Assembly (NCBI GenBank): GCA_021161465.1 | Contig: JAGHAM010000023.1 | Coordinates: 12,471-76,470 of the forward strand | Length of the DNA stretch: 64,000 bases | From: Candidatus Iainarchaeum sp. | Lineage (GTDB): Archaea > B1Sed10-29 > WALL01 > JAGHAM01 | Direction: 5' to 3' | Shown: positions 17,474 through 28,168 of the stretch, piece after piece | Numbering within the stretch: position 1 is the stretch's first letter | How the letters are laid out: each line of letters starts with the position of its first letter | Notes under the pieces: model-generated | What the model saw: the letters and a program-made list of their open reading frames with translations, nothing else | Database searches by the model: none | What the model was told of the DNA's origin: nothing | Program-made: the position numbers and the translations under genes

Positions 17474-17914
17474 ATGCTAATAGAGTCCTATTTAACTGCA
17501 CTGCTCCTTTGTACTTCCTATGGAAAGCCAGCTTGTATGGGTGTCCTATCATTCATAACCTCCCTAATTGTTTTCGCGTTTGTAGCGCTAACCACACTAT
17601 TTTTCAGGAGAAAAAACAAAGAAGCAAACTGGTTTGCTAAACTTATGTTAACGATAGTCTATTTCACTATAGTATGGATAGCCATATGCATATATTATGG
17701 AACAAGCCCCATGGAAGGTTTATCAATACCATTGAAATATGGATTTGGTGTGTTCTTTTTATTCGTCCTGCCGTTCTCATGGGTGTATAAAAAGCTGATG
17801 AACAAGTATCCTATGCTCCCATGGCATTTCGTCCAGTACCTATGTTGCCTGGTTGCCAGCCTAATCTTTTGGGCTGCCGTAATTTTCTACTTTGGTATCT
17901 TCTCACTCGTATGA
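17474..17914 (+). CDS. Four-helix membrane protein in the pilus block
   Basis: 146 residues with about four membrane segments (roughly 20-45, 55-80, 88-108 and 118-143) and almost no soluble domain. The loop between helices one and two is basic (RRKNKEANWF), placing it inside the cell. No family is recognised. It sits between pilin-like genes on the same strand. The ribosome site is weak, so the start is less certain than for its neighbours. Confidence 0.6.
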   Translation: MLIESYLTALLLCTSYGKPACMGVLSFITSLIVFAFVALTTLFFRRKNKEANWFAKLMLTIVYFTIVWIAICIYYGTSPMEGLSIPLKYGFGVFFLFVLPFSWVYKKLMNKYPMLPWHFVQYLCCLVASLIFWAAVIFYFGIFSLV

Positions 17915-17947
17915 AAGCTTAAAAAGGATTAGCGAGTAAGGTGATTT

Positions 17948-20014
17948 ATGCACAGAGGATTCAGTGTTTTCACACCAATGGTTGGAGTTATAGTAATCAC
18001 TATAACTATCCTTCTGGTCGCTGCAATTCTTCAAGATGAAAGAGTGGTTACTGCTGGCACTCTGCAAACATATCAGAACATACGAATCGCCAATATAATG
18101 AGGGATGTACAGGGTAGAGTGTCGGAAAGTATAAGGATAAGTATGTTTGAGAATTGGGTTGAACAAACTACAGCCGAGATAAAAACAGACAACTGTTTTA
18201 ATGACTCCCTGGCAAATAATTATGACAGTGGTCTGAAGGAATGCAAAGCTAGTCTACTTAATGAAACTAAGAATGACATCAAAACCATTATGAAGGATGC
18301 CCTAAAAGGAAGTGTCATATCAGATACTATCGATAGGATGAGCTATGATTATAAGGACGCCAAGATAACAGGCATATCCATCTCAGATATCAACAATGTA
18401 GTAGGGGAAACCAAATTCGTAGATTGTGAATCCCCTGAGGACTGCAATGATGGTAGAATCAAAGTCACTATAAATTTTTCAAAGTTAGAAGGCAAACCAG
18501 TTGCAACCATAGAAACCAACACAAGCACAATAAATGTCTACATGCCACCAGGGGAGTCAACATTCATAACAGACGATCCAGTAGGCATCTATGCTATAAA
18601 AATAGGGGAATTCTTTGGAAATTTCACGCTAATGGACAAAACATGGCATGGTGCGGGCAACAGCATAACTAGGACCATAGGACCAAGTGATAGATGCGAT
18701 TATAATGGAGAGGACACACCATATGGTGCAATACCTCTAGATAAAAATAATGAGTGTAGAGGTTACGGGAACGGCAGCCAGTGGTACCACTACAAATATG
18801 TGTTCCAAAGAAGAGAACCGCAGAACTTAACAGAAGATGGGGGTAGTGGTTATGTCACCACTGGATGGAAGAGTGGGTTTAACTTCTCTGATAACGGGAA
18901 CCGACCAATTAGGTTGAGTGAGAAAATCTATGAGCTTGTAAAGGGGTGGTTGGACACACATATCACAATTAGTATGAGTGGTTGGGAAAACTGCCTTGAC
19001 CTGTTCAGCAAAGCACACCTTAGAGAGGTCAGCTACAATATATGTGGTGATTTTGATTGTCTTGAGAACTATTTCATCTCAGGTTATATAAGAGGGAAGA
19101 AGCTTGCCTACAATGAGAGTGGATACGGTTATCCGGGGTACGCAGCAAACCTCAAGCTAAACCAGTTAGTATACAGAAAGGGAGACCCAACTGCCCTTGC
19201 TAGTGAACAATATGCGTTGCCTGGCGGGCATGCTCATAAAGATACACCTAGCGAGTACATCAACATCAGAGGTAAGAAAAACGCCTTAATCGATGACCCT
19301 AGTTACCAAAGCATAATCTCGCAAGAACCTGACAACACAATCTTAGAAAATACCACCAACTATTTTGATGAAAGATTCTTTAAGGATAACTCATATTCTG
19401 ATGGGCCACTCGAAGACTTGGTTGGGAAAATAAAAGAATCTTCCAGAGATTATGCTTCCTCTATGGGGTTCTATTCAGAGGAACCAAGATATAATTTAAC
19501 CGTTGAAAGCTGGCAATATTATGTCCACAAGGATATCTCTGGTGGTGATAACTGGTATTGCGGTGAGTTTGTAGGATGGTATATACCTAGCTTTGCTGGA
19601 GGTTCTTATACTGCGACTGAAGCACTTGATAAGTTCGGTGATCACGCAATGTTCTTCTCATTGCCCATGAATTTCACCTGCAATACATACACCTTAGTGG
19701 CGGTTAAGGAGGATTATAAGTTACTCAGGAACACAGAGGCACATCCAGATGATATAAACAAAACAGTTTTCCATGCAGTCTTAGAACGGGTGAAAACAGA
19801 TTATTCAGAAGGCACGAGTGAGGTGGCACTATGGAAAGGTAGTGGTATCACCGAATTCGATAGAAGGTGGCTCAGACCAACAATAAAAGACATCTCAGAT
19901 ATGCAATCAGATATGCCCTCAGAAAAACTAAGCATAAGGCACTGCATATACTCATATAAGGAAGGGACTGGAGGGAACGAAGAGTGTTACTGGATAGGGC
20001 AGAAACCAATATGA
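17948..20014 (+). CDS. Large pilin-like surface protein (688 aa)
   Basis: An N-terminal helix (MHRGFSVFTPMVGVIVITIT, hydrophobic to about residue 28) looks like a pilin anchor, followed by a 650-residue exported region with many sequons and scattered cysteines. The start has AAGGTGAT at 17938-17945. After the anchor comes a helical segment (about residues 35-120) typical of pilin spines. The large head suggests a tip adhesin or a linker between the fibre and the giant proteins that follow. No known domain is recognised with confidence. Confidence 0.72.
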   Translation: MHRGFSVFTPMVGVIVITITILLVAAILQDERVVTAGTLQTYQNIRIANIMRDVQGRVSESIRISMFENWVEQTTAEIKTDNCFNDSLANNYDSGLKECKASLLNETKNDIKTIMKDALKGSVISDTIDRMSYDYKDAKITGISISDINNVVGETKFVDCESPEDCNDGRIKVTINFSKLEGKPVATIETNTSTINVYMPPGESTFITDDPVGIYAIKIGEFFGNFTLMDKTWHGAGNSITRTIGPSDRCDYNGEDTPYGAIPLDKNNECRGYGNGSQWYHYKYVFQRREPQNLTEDGGSGYVTTGWKSGFNFSDNGNRPIRLSEKIYELVKGWLDTHITISMSGWENCLDLFSKAHLREVSYNICGDFDCLENYFISGYIRGKKLAYNESGYGYPGYAANLKLNQLVYRKGDPTALASEQYALPGGHAHKDTPSEYINIRGKKNALIDDPSYQSIISQEPDNTILENTTNYFDERFFKDNSYSDGPLEDLVGKIKESSRDYASSMGFYSEEPRYNLTVESWQYYVHKDISGGDNWYCGEFVGWYIPSFAGGSYTATEALDKFGDHAMFFSLPMNFTCNTYTLVAVKEDYKLLRNTEAHPDDINKTVFHAVLERVKTDYSEGTSEVALWKGSGITEFDRRWLRPTIKDISDMQSDMPSEKLSIRHCIYSYKEGTGGNEECYWIGQKPI

Positions 20015-20065
20015 TGCAAAAATATATATATTCATACCTTATAACTAACTATAGAGGGGTTGCAA

Positions 20066-23000
20066 ATGGGAATTGACGAGATATACGCTAAAATTGAAGA
20101 TAAATATTACGCTTTTTTGGATTACCTACAAAAGAGAGGCATCCCCGTGTATTCAGTCATCGATCCGATAGAGCACGCTGGAATACCCTCTCTGCCGCTT
20201 CTGGTTGGCTTGCTCATACTAATCCTTGGGCTAGCGTATTATACAACGGCGGGCCCAGTGGGTGAGGATGTTACGCTGACTATAACCTCAAATGGTGTTG
20301 CTGTCACTGACGCCCAAGTAAAGGCACTGCTTGATGGAACTACAATCAAATCGGTGGTAAGCAGGAATGGGGAAGCCATCCTAAGTGGATTGCCACCAAA
20401 CAAAAATATCACTATAACAATTGATAAACCTGGTTGCGCGTTGTGGTCCAAGACTATAACACCATCGGAAATTAATGACCTTAACCCCCAGCTGCAGTGT
20501 GAAAGTGCCATATACTCCTGCCTGGACATATCAAGCGACATGGTGACGGCATATGTACAGGATAAAGACAGCATCCCCCCAACTTCATGCGAAGTTAGAG
20601 TACACCCACGTAGCAACCCATCCACATCTATAGCTGTTGGTTGGAAAGTTGAAAACGGGGTGCTTCACATAGAAGACCCCTCACAAGACAACTGCCCAAG
20701 TAAGGATGATTATGTCGCTATACTGTGTGACAATGGAGATTACAACAATACCATATCTGGACTGCTATCTGACATAAAACTTAAGGGAAGCATAACACTC
20801 ACAACAACTCAACCACCAGAAAAGCCAAATGCAACCGAACTTCCCAAGATACATATACATGTACAATCAGACACTGGACACCCTCTTGATGGTATAATAG
20901 TAAAAGCTGTCGATGCACAATGCAATGACAGAGCATCAGACTTTGCAAACGCCGTGCTCCAGGCAGCCACCGGACCAAATGGTGATGCCACATTGCAGAT
21001 ACCTAATGGGCAAGATTTTTATCTAGCTGCATCCGACAAGAGTGGAGTTTACAATGAGTATTGCAACTCTGACGATAAGTACACGTCAAGCCTTGATATG
21101 GAGGCCAAAAATATTACAATAGTTATGAGAGTGGGCTCAGGAACAAAAATAGAAGTTAGAGAATCTGGAACGCAAGAGCCCATCCCGGGCGCGCTCGTCA
21201 CAGTGAAAGACGAGACCGGCAGAAGTGTGGGAACACCAATACTTACTGATTCCTCTGGAGAAGCAAACTTTGTCCTCTATACTGGCAAGAGCTACACCGT
21301 TGAAGTGAGGCACAGAGCTTATGAGCTCATAAAAGACACAGTAACTGGGGGAGAAGACGCCTACATATACATGGACCCCGTTGACATAACCCAAACAGGA
21401 AATCTTGAATTGACAACGGTAAAGGCGTACGGCACAAAGGACAGGCTCGGTGGGGTAACAGTCCAGCTGGTGCGGAATGATACAGTTTATGCCGAGATTA
21501 AGACAGACCGCTCGGGTTATTACCTATTAACCAATGTAGTTGCTGGCGACTACCAGACTAAAGTTCTGCCACCGGGGGGAGTCAACTATCAGAGCGGCCC
21601 AGACGTGACAATAGCGCCACAAAATACCACCAAGACAACCATAGAAGTCAAACCAGAGAAGGTAACCCTAAGTGTCATAACCTATGTTGAAATGGGCGGT
21701 AAGAAACTCAGAAAGCAGAACGTAAAGGTTGAAATGTGGGACGCACGTTACGATGAAAAAATCGAAGAAAAGACATCAGGCATAGAGAGAAAAGTGGATT
21801 TCACTGTTGATAAATGCTCTGAGGTTTACTTCGTGCTTAGCTACGCTGAAAATGAAGGTCCCTATGCTGGCAAAAAGTATGGGCCCCTGACCAGTGACCC
21901 TGAAACTTACTGTGGGTCAAGAGAGATAAAAGATTTAGTGTTGAAAGAAAAGCCAGACCAGACTACAGTTAGTTTAACAGTAACTACACCCCAGGGTGAT
22001 GAAGTAGACCAGCTGATTCCTGGTAACCATTACAATGCATTGCTTGAGGTAGCACTCCCAGAATACACAAAGAAGAACACCTACAATCAGGTTGATGTTG
22101 AGATGTTCGTTGGTGAGACTGGAAGCCTGCTCAACACAGAAAGGACTCCTGTGATTATAGGCACCGTCGGCCTGCAGGACCTAGCAACACAGGACCCTTA
22201 TATATCAGACGTCTTCAAATCTGATGACTACAGCTTCGGCCAGCAGCCAAGCAGAGAGGAAACAGGACCTAGCAAGTACATTAAGATAACTATAACCAAA
22301 TACACTCCGGGTACATATGTAGCCAGAATCCCCTTGTATGTAAGGAAGTTAGCTGATTACGAAACCACTAAGATAAGTTACAAGGCAACGTGGGTCCCCC
22401 CAAAAGGGAACAGTATATGCTCTGAGGAAGGATGCCTCTGGACACGCAATAGTTACCAGATAGTTCCAGAAGGCACACCACAGCTTTACGGCCTTGACTC
22501 CGGAGCGTTTTACGCTTACAAAGCATGGCTCACTGCAAGCAAAAATGGCTCACCAATAACAATAGACACACCTATAACACAAGACGCTTACTTCTACCTG
22601 CACATCAATGCAACTGCAAGAAGCGACATAACAAGTTGGGGAGTTAAATTTGAAACCATACCAGAGATAGCAGAGCCCATTGCCTATGAAGGAACGATAT
22701 ACAGGGCTAGTGGAGCAACAACAGAGATAACATCAACAGGATTAACTGGTTATACGATAACAAATGACAAGGATATCTATGCACTACACAGCGATGACCA
22801 GCTTTTGTTGACTGTCACTATGAAAGCAGTTTCGCCTGGCAGATGCTCTCTGGTACCATTCAATGACCTTGCACACTCGCTAAGCTTTAAGGTATCAGAG
22901 GTTCCACTACTCAAAAAAGAAACCCTAATTGCTGGTGTAACCGCAACCCTACAGGCCAAAAGCTTGTTTGAGAAAGGGCAGGATTACGCTAAGGACCTCT

Positions 23001-26000
23001 GGGCTAGTTATGACGTAGAGAATGAAACCCTGCCAACCAACTACAAGAAATTCAAGCTGATATTCCAATTCGGCAACACAGCGGGAGAGACTATAAATGC
23101 AAAACTTGTCCTGGATGCAAAGGACAAGAGCCTATCATTTACCAATGTAACAGTAGATGGTGAATCCAACCCGGGAACAGGCACATACATACAAACTACT
23201 GAATTCGAAGTGCCATCAAGTGGTGCTGAAGTTGTGATAGAAGGAGAGGGAACAACCCAATCAACAAGCAACATGGACATATACTTCTGGGAACAAGACA
23301 CACCAAGGCCAGACACACCATGGGCAACCATAAGCTATGGTAAAATTGATTACTCTGCTAGCATTAAAGCGTACGAGAAAGGAGCTGTATTAAAAGGCGT
23401 CTCCGAGAATGCAGACGAGGTCAGAGTCTGGGTTTACAAGAGCGTTGATGATTCTGTATCCAGTATCGGAGGAGGTATTATCGAAGGGGACCATGTCAAG
23501 ATAGCTTACGACAACAACTCAGTGATTGAATGGGCGTCTTTAGAGCCATCTGGACCCTACTTTAAGTACGTAGTCCCTGAAGATAAACCAATCAGGGGAA
23601 AACTAACAGCAATCATCACGAGCTCGAAATTTGGCGAGATTGATGAAACACTAAGCTCGTCTTACGTCAGCTTTACACCGAAAAGCACAAACATAAAAGA
23701 TTTCCTGAACATGAACTTGGTCTCTAACGAGGAGAAGACAAAAGATATAATAGTAGCCAGCCACTACAACGAGCCTCTTGATATGACCATAGGAAACATC
23801 CAAAAAGACGGATGGAAATTCTCACTCGAAACAACTATATACTCACTAAAGCCGGGAACAGCAACAGTGTTCATGAAGAGAGAAACCCAGAAAGGGAGTG
23901 GCAAGGTAACCATACCTGCCAAAGGGAAGGCAGTAATTAAAGTTACCGCAAGCCCTGTTGACGTGAAGTGCAGGTACAACGAAACGGCCTTGCTCCAACT
24001 TGATGTGGAGAACGTCAGGAAGCCTTATGTGTATTCCTTTGCCTTAAACTGTACCAATGGCACTTCCGGCGTAAGTTATACTACTGCAGTACCGACAGAC
24101 CATATAGTCAGGCTAGACATAGACCCATCAACTGTCACGCGCTTTGATTGCTTTAACAATAGTGCTGAGAGTGGATTGGACACAGCGTACCTTTGCGACG
24201 CTGAGCAGTTTGGGGTGTCTCTGCTTGATGCAGCCTGGGCACTTTACACAGACGATTACTCTGTTGAACACTCTTATTTCTATTCACTTGGAAAAGATGA
24301 GTTAGGTCAGGAGGGGCTATCACAAATTCTCAGTAGGTATGGGGACAAATTTGAGATAAGCCATGTATACAACAGTGAGGACTCTGCCAAAGCTACAAAA
24401 ACTACAGACATAGTCCTAGATGGAAAAGCTGGTTGTGGCATCAATAAGGTAGTCCTAACTAAGATAAACCATGATGAAGACATCAGGATAACTATAACAA
24501 CTAACAGCAGTGTTCCATGGTGTGGTAGAGCAGCCCACGCCTATTTGATAGGCCTGCTAAACTACGACCAGAACTTAAGGCCTACCCTCGGAAAATACTA
24601 CTCGTTCGATACAAGCATGGAGGGTGAAAATGTAATAGATGCAATACAGTACGCTAAGAAACAGGGCAACTCCATATCGAACACAATGTTATTCAGCTAT
24701 GGTTCTGCCGGTGAAAGTTATTCTGCCCAAACCATAGTCAATGCAAGAGCTGGTGGGAGACCGCAGAGTTACATAAAATACAAAGACTGCGAAATCATGT
24801 CCGGCACTGATTGCCCAATATTTGCGATTAACTTCTTTACAACCCTGAAAGAACCAATAATAGGTTACTTTGATATAGACAACAAGGACGACATACATGT
24901 TGGTTTGGTATACGACAGGAGCGAGATTACCACTGAAGGTGCGGGGAACCAGCTGGACACCTACCGGGCATTATTCATAACCCGGCTCTTGGATTATGCT
25001 GTTTCTGGGAATATGGGCCAGGGCATATGGATTGGCTCCAACAACAGCCAGATGATTTACATCCCAACGAAAGACACAAGCCAAAATATTGTTGACTTAA
25101 GCCCTGTTACGCAAAGAGTTTTGGTTTATGGTAAGAATTACTATGATGTGGAAAATGAGGAAATTACAGGTAACAGGAGCGTCCACGTGCACATAGACAT
25201 AGATGACGAACCGCGCTATTGTGTCGTTGGCAACCTCAAACCAGATGGAACTATAACTGATTCGCAGGAAGAAACACCCGTATTCCAACCAAACAGCAAA
25301 GACTGGCCATATGGTATTGATGTATTTGACTGGACATTACTACCTGGCAATGGAAGAAAACGGGTTGTAGCTTACTGTATGGATAAGAATGGTGTCACTT
25401 CCAGGATAAGTGTGGGTGAGATTCTACTTGACACTACAGGTATGCTAGTGTTCAGGGGCGAGCAATATCCAAATACACTCAGCATGTACAAACCAATGAT
25501 AACTAAAGACCTGTTTTATCACTTTATCGTGATGAATAAATATGGAGAAACTACCAAATGCTGGATGGAATACAAGGATAAAGAGTATATGACAGAAGGG
25601 GAGATTAGCTTAGGTACTGCACCGGAGGATAAAAACATATGCAACAACGGTCAGAACGACAACAGTCCAATTCCTGGAGTCTCAGATAACTGGCAGATAG
25701 ATGATGGCTGCTGCTATCCTGTAGGTGGAAATTCAGGAAATGTTGAGGGCAGCGGAACAGAAAAAACATACTTCTTCAATATGCAGGAATTCACCTGCAA
25801 CAGCCCGATAGTTGAAACGGAAAACGAGGAGATTCCTGTAGAGATATGGTGCATGAACAGCTTAGGGCAAAAGAAAAAATTAATTGATGTTAACTTATAC
25901 AGGCAAAGCACCGACGCACCAATGTTTGTTCTACCGGGGGACTTTACATTCTCTGTAAATGGAACCTACGAAAACGGTGTTATGACCAGCAACTATGGAG

Positions 26001-28093
26001 GTCAAGGGTTATACTTTGACAGGAACATTGTATGGAACTCAACCGAAAATGGACTTGAAGACACCTGGCACCCCCTACAACTTAACAAAGAAATAGAAAC
26101 GGGAATAGGCCTAAAAATCACTAAAAGCGTTGGCAAGAATGATGTCATGATACATGATAAACCAGACCTTGAAGGAGATTGGGAAGATGAACTCACAAAG
26201 GAGAGCGATAAGGTATATACACTCAAATTCATAGCTAGTGATAATGATGGTGTTGGCTCATGTATAGCAAGAATCCAACACAAAACAGATGGGAGTTATT
26301 ACCTAAAATCATGCAAAGTAGTAGAGAAACTTGGGACAACTACCCCAAAGAAGGTTATATACTCTTGCCCGATGGAGCTACTGGAAGGTCCAAATGACAT
26401 TACAATCAACTGCACAGACTTAACTGGAAAAACCAATACAGGTAGATTCACGGTCACTCTAGACGAACAAGGCCCAGAGATAGTGAAAGATAGCATAAAA
26501 GTGGGTAAGTATGGGAACATAGACGAACAAGGTACAAGAGTAAGAGCCCCAGACATAAACTTCACAGTCAAGGATGACTACTCTAAACCAGTTGAATGTA
26601 ATTTGACCATCCCGCCTGCAGAGATTTACAAGAACAATGGCTATAACTTTTTAACAACAACATATGAGTGTGAGCTAACACCAACTGGCGACCACACTGT
26701 GCTCGCCGAGTGCACAAGCCCAGACTTCTCTGTGCTGTTCGTTAATCTTGACCCAAGCACGTGGGGGTTCTCATGCAATGATTCTCTCGGAAACGTGAGA
26801 AAGCAAGATGTGTATATGCCAAAAGGGTTGGGTGAGGAGGCTCCATCCATACTACAACTGAAGGATGACATAATGGAAGCCTGCAAGATAATAAGATACA
26901 AAAGAAGTCAACAGTACATAGAGGACAAAGGTTTCATAGACCTAGGAGAAAATGGTTCAGTTGAGGTCCGTGATGGCGGCCAGATAGACAGGGATGGTAT
27001 CCTTATGGAGATATACTACAAGAACGACGGGAAGAGTGTAACTAGGAAAGACTTAGCTAGCCATATGAAATCACTTAATATTGATGCAGGTGTGCCAAGA
27101 GCCGCTTCCTGCTCAAAGCAAGCTGTTTGTGGAACCTCAATTGACTTAGTGCTAAAATATGCCACTGCAAACGTTGGTTCGACGATAGTGAATAAAGAAG
27201 TGGCAGAACAAGCTGAGAAGCAACAGAAGGGATTGATTAGGAGAATATTCTCTGAATTGTATCAAAAAATAACAAAGAAAACAACTGAAGAAGTTAGTAG
27301 TGAAGTAACAGAAAAAGCAATTAAAGGTATGAAGATGCGGGCAGGGAAGGTACTCAAAGGAAGTATGAGTGCAGAGAAATTTGCGAAAAAATTCAATAAA
27401 GAATCTGTTGATGAAATTGTAAATTTCTTTAAGAAGAATCCAGAGAAATATAAAGATTTGATAATTTCTAGTAAAAAAGATGTGAATGGGCTACCAAAAC
27501 TGCTGGCCAAAGGAGAGTATAAGACAGCAGGAATTACATTGGCAGGCATTGCAAAGAATGTCCCTGAAGCATCACCTATACTGGTAAAAGGCTTTGGAAC
27601 AACATCACCTGAGGTAGCTACGAAGGCCATAGAAAGAATGTCAATGGCCATAACTAAGGAGGGTGTAGGCAAATGGTTCGTGAAGATGCTTATCATAGAT
27701 GACATAAGTCGTATGCTACCTAGGGCGATTGCCGGAGATTATGCAAAGTATCTCACAGGTATAGAAGAAACACTTGATTCAAGGTTCCCAGGAGACCTGA
27801 CAGATGGTGACTGTGACACTTCTTATGACTTCTGGTCAAAAGTTGGTGCTAACATTGATGTCTTCCCACTCATTGGAGATTATGTAAAGGCGTTCACTCC
27901 AGACCCGTTCCAAACAGTGGTGTGCAGTCCAAAGAAACTGGAAGGGGGAAGATTGTATATAATTAGTGTGAAAGGGGCACAGGTCAACTTGGATTCCAAA
28001 GAGATGCCAACATGGGCACAGGTCATGGGCAAGTGCTTTGACTCATGTGCAGACTACCAGTGCTCGGTAACAATCGTCGAGGAGAAGAAGTGA
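20066..28093 (+). CDS. Giant surface protein 1 (2675 aa)
   Basis: The function is unknown. The ATG at 20066 is chosen over a TTG two codons earlier because AGAGGGG at 20053-20059 is well spaced to it. Residues 1-40 are cytoplasmic, with the segment YAFLDYLQKRGIPVYSVIDP, then IPSLPLLVGLLILILGLAY as membrane anchor. Four or so small beta domains follow (residues about 70-560) with PxxGAxVTVKD and TDSSGEANF elements, typical of carboxypeptidase-regulatory-like or Cna-B/PEGA-type folds. Long Ig-like and cysteine-containing regions come next. The last 310 residues are different: lysine-rich and helical. The same layout and motifs (a W-x-PPKGN block, a PWCxR/N block) recur in giant protein 2, so the two are paralogues. 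Probably a pilus-associated or S-layer-like adhesin. Confidence 0.8.
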   Translation: MGIDEIYAKIEDKYYAFLDYLQKRGIPVYSVIDPIEHAGIPSLPLLVGLLILILGLAYYTTAGPVGEDVTLTITSNGVAVTDAQVKALLDGTTIKSVVSRNGEAILSGLPPNKNITITIDKPGCALWSKTITPSEINDLNPQLQCESAIYSCLDISSDMVTAYVQDKDSIPPTSCEVRVHPRSNPSTSIAVGWKVENGVLHIEDPSQDNCPSKDDYVAILCDNGDYNNTISGLLSDIKLKGSITLTTTQPPEKPNATELPKIHIHVQSDTGHPLDGIIVKAVDAQCNDRASDFANAVLQAATGPNGDATLQIPNGQDFYLAASDKSGVYNEYCNSDDKYTSSLDMEAKNITIVMRVGSGTKIEVRESGTQEPIPGALVTVKDETGRSVGTPILTDSSGEANFVLYTGKSYTVEVRHRAYELIKDTVTGGEDAYIYMDPVDITQTGNLELTTVKAYGTKDRLGGVTVQLVRNDTVYAEIKTDRSGYYLLTNVVAGDYQTKVLPPGGVNYQSGPDVTIAPQNTTKTTIEVKPEKVTLSVITYVEMGGKKLRKQNVKVEMWDARYDEKIEEKTSGIERKVDFTVDKCSEVYFVLSYAENEGPYAGKKYGPLTSDPETYCGSREIKDLVLKEKPDQTTVSLTVTTPQGDEVDQLIPGNHYNALLEVALPEYTKKNTYNQVDVEMFVGETGSLLNTERTPVIIGTVGLQDLATQDPYISDVFKSDDYSFGQQPSREETGPSKYIKITITKYTPGTYVARIPLYVRKLADYETTKISYKATWVPPKGNSICSEEGCLWTRNSYQIVPEGTPQLYGLDSGAFYAYKAWLTASKNGSPITIDTPITQDAYFYLHINATARSDITSWGVKFETIPEIAEPIAYEGTIYRASGATTEITSTGLTGYTITNDKDIYALHSDDQLLLTVTMKAVSPGRCSLVPFNDLAHSLSFKVSEVPLLKKETLIAGVTATLQAKSLFEKGQDYAKDLWASYDVENETLPTNYKKFKLIFQFGNTAGETINAKLVLDAKDKSLSFTNVTVDGESNPGTGTYIQTTEFEVPSSGAEVVIEGEGTTQSTSNMDIYFWEQDTPRPDTPWATISYGKIDYSASIKAYEKGAVLKGVSENADEVRVWVYKSVDDSVSSIGGGIIEGDHVKIAYDNNSVIEWASLEPSGPYFKYVVPEDKPIRGKLTAIITSSKFGEIDETLSSSYVSFTPKSTNIKDFLNMNLVSNEEKTKDIIVASHYNEPLDMTIGNIQKDGWKFSLETTIYSLKPGTATVFMKRETQKGSGKVTIPAKGKAVIKVTASPVDVKCRYNETALLQLDVENVRKPYVYSFALNCTNGTSGVSYTTAVPTDHIVRLDIDPSTVTRFDCFNNSAESGLDTAYLCDAEQFGVSLLDAAWALYTDDYSVEHSYFYSLGKDELGQEGLSQILSRYGDKFEISHVYNSEDSAKATKTTDIVLDGKAGCGINKVVLTKINHDEDIRITITTNSSVPWCGRAAHAYLIGLLNYDQNLRPTLGKYYSFDTSMEGENVIDAIQYAKKQGNSISNTMLFSYGSAGESYSAQTIVNARAGGRPQSYIKYKDCEIMSGTDCPIFAINFFTTLKEPIIGYFDIDNKDDIHVGLVYDRSEITTEGAGNQLDTYRALFITRLLDYAVSGNMGQGIWIGSNNSQMIYIPTKDTSQNIVDLSPVTQRVLVYGKNYYDVENEEITGNRSVHVHIDIDDEPRYCVVGNLKPDGTITDSQEETPVFQPNSKDWPYGIDVFDWTLLPGNGRKRVVAYCMDKNGVTSRISVGEILLDTTGMLVFRGEQYPNTLSMYKPMITKDLFYHFIVMNKYGETTKCWMEYKDKEYMTEGEISLGTAPEDKNICNNGQNDNSPIPGVSDNWQIDDGCCYPVGGNSGNVEGSGTEKTYFFNMQEFTCNSPIVETENEEIPVEIWCMNSLGQKKKLIDVNLYRQSTDAPMFVLPGDFTFSVNGTYENGVMTSNYGGQGLYFDRNIVWNSTENGLEDTWHPLQLNKEIETGIGLKITKSVGKNDVMIHDKPDLEGDWEDELTKESDKVYTLKFIASDNDGVGSCIARIQHKTDGSYYLKSCKVVEKLGTTTPKKVIYSCPMELLEGPNDITINCTDLTGKTNTGRFTVTLDEQGPEIVKDSIKVGKYGNIDEQGTRVRAPDINFTVKDDYSKPVECNLTIPPAEIYKNNGYNFLTTTYECELTPTGDHTVLAECTSPDFSVLFVNLDPSTWGFSCNDSLGNVRKQDVYMPKGLGEEAPSILQLKDDIMEACKIIRYKRSQQYIEDKGFIDLGENGSVEVRDGGQIDRDGILMEIYYKNDGKSVTRKDLASHMKSLNIDAGVPRAASCSKQAVCGTSIDLVLKYATANVGSTIVNKEVAEQAEKQQKGLIRRIFSELYQKITKKTTEEVSSEVTEKAIKGMKMRAGKVLKGSMSAEKFAKKFNKESVDEIVNFFKKNPEKYKDLIISSKKDVNGLPKLLAKGEYKTAGITLAGIAKNVPEASPILVKGFGTTSPEVATKAIERMSMAITKEGVGKWFVKMLIIDDISRMLPRAIAGDYAKYLTGIEETLDSRFPGDLTDGDCDTSYDFWSKVGANIDVFPLIGDYVKAFTPDPFQTVVCSPKKLEGGRLYIISVKGAQVNLDSKEMPTWAQVMGKCFDSCADYQCSVTIVEEKK

Positions 28094-28138
28094 AGGTCGC
28101 TACGAAAAAGGGTCTCTTGCATCTTTGCCAAGCAAAAC

Positions 28139-28146
28139 TTTAAATA
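28139..28146 (+). promoter_or_regulatory. TATA box of giant protein 2
   Basis: TTTAAATA lies 23-30 bases before the ATG at 28169, in a 75-base gap after giant protein 1. The second giant gene therefore has its own leaderless promoter. Confidence 0.6.
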
Positions 28147-28168
28147 ATCCTATTTGGTATTCTAAATC

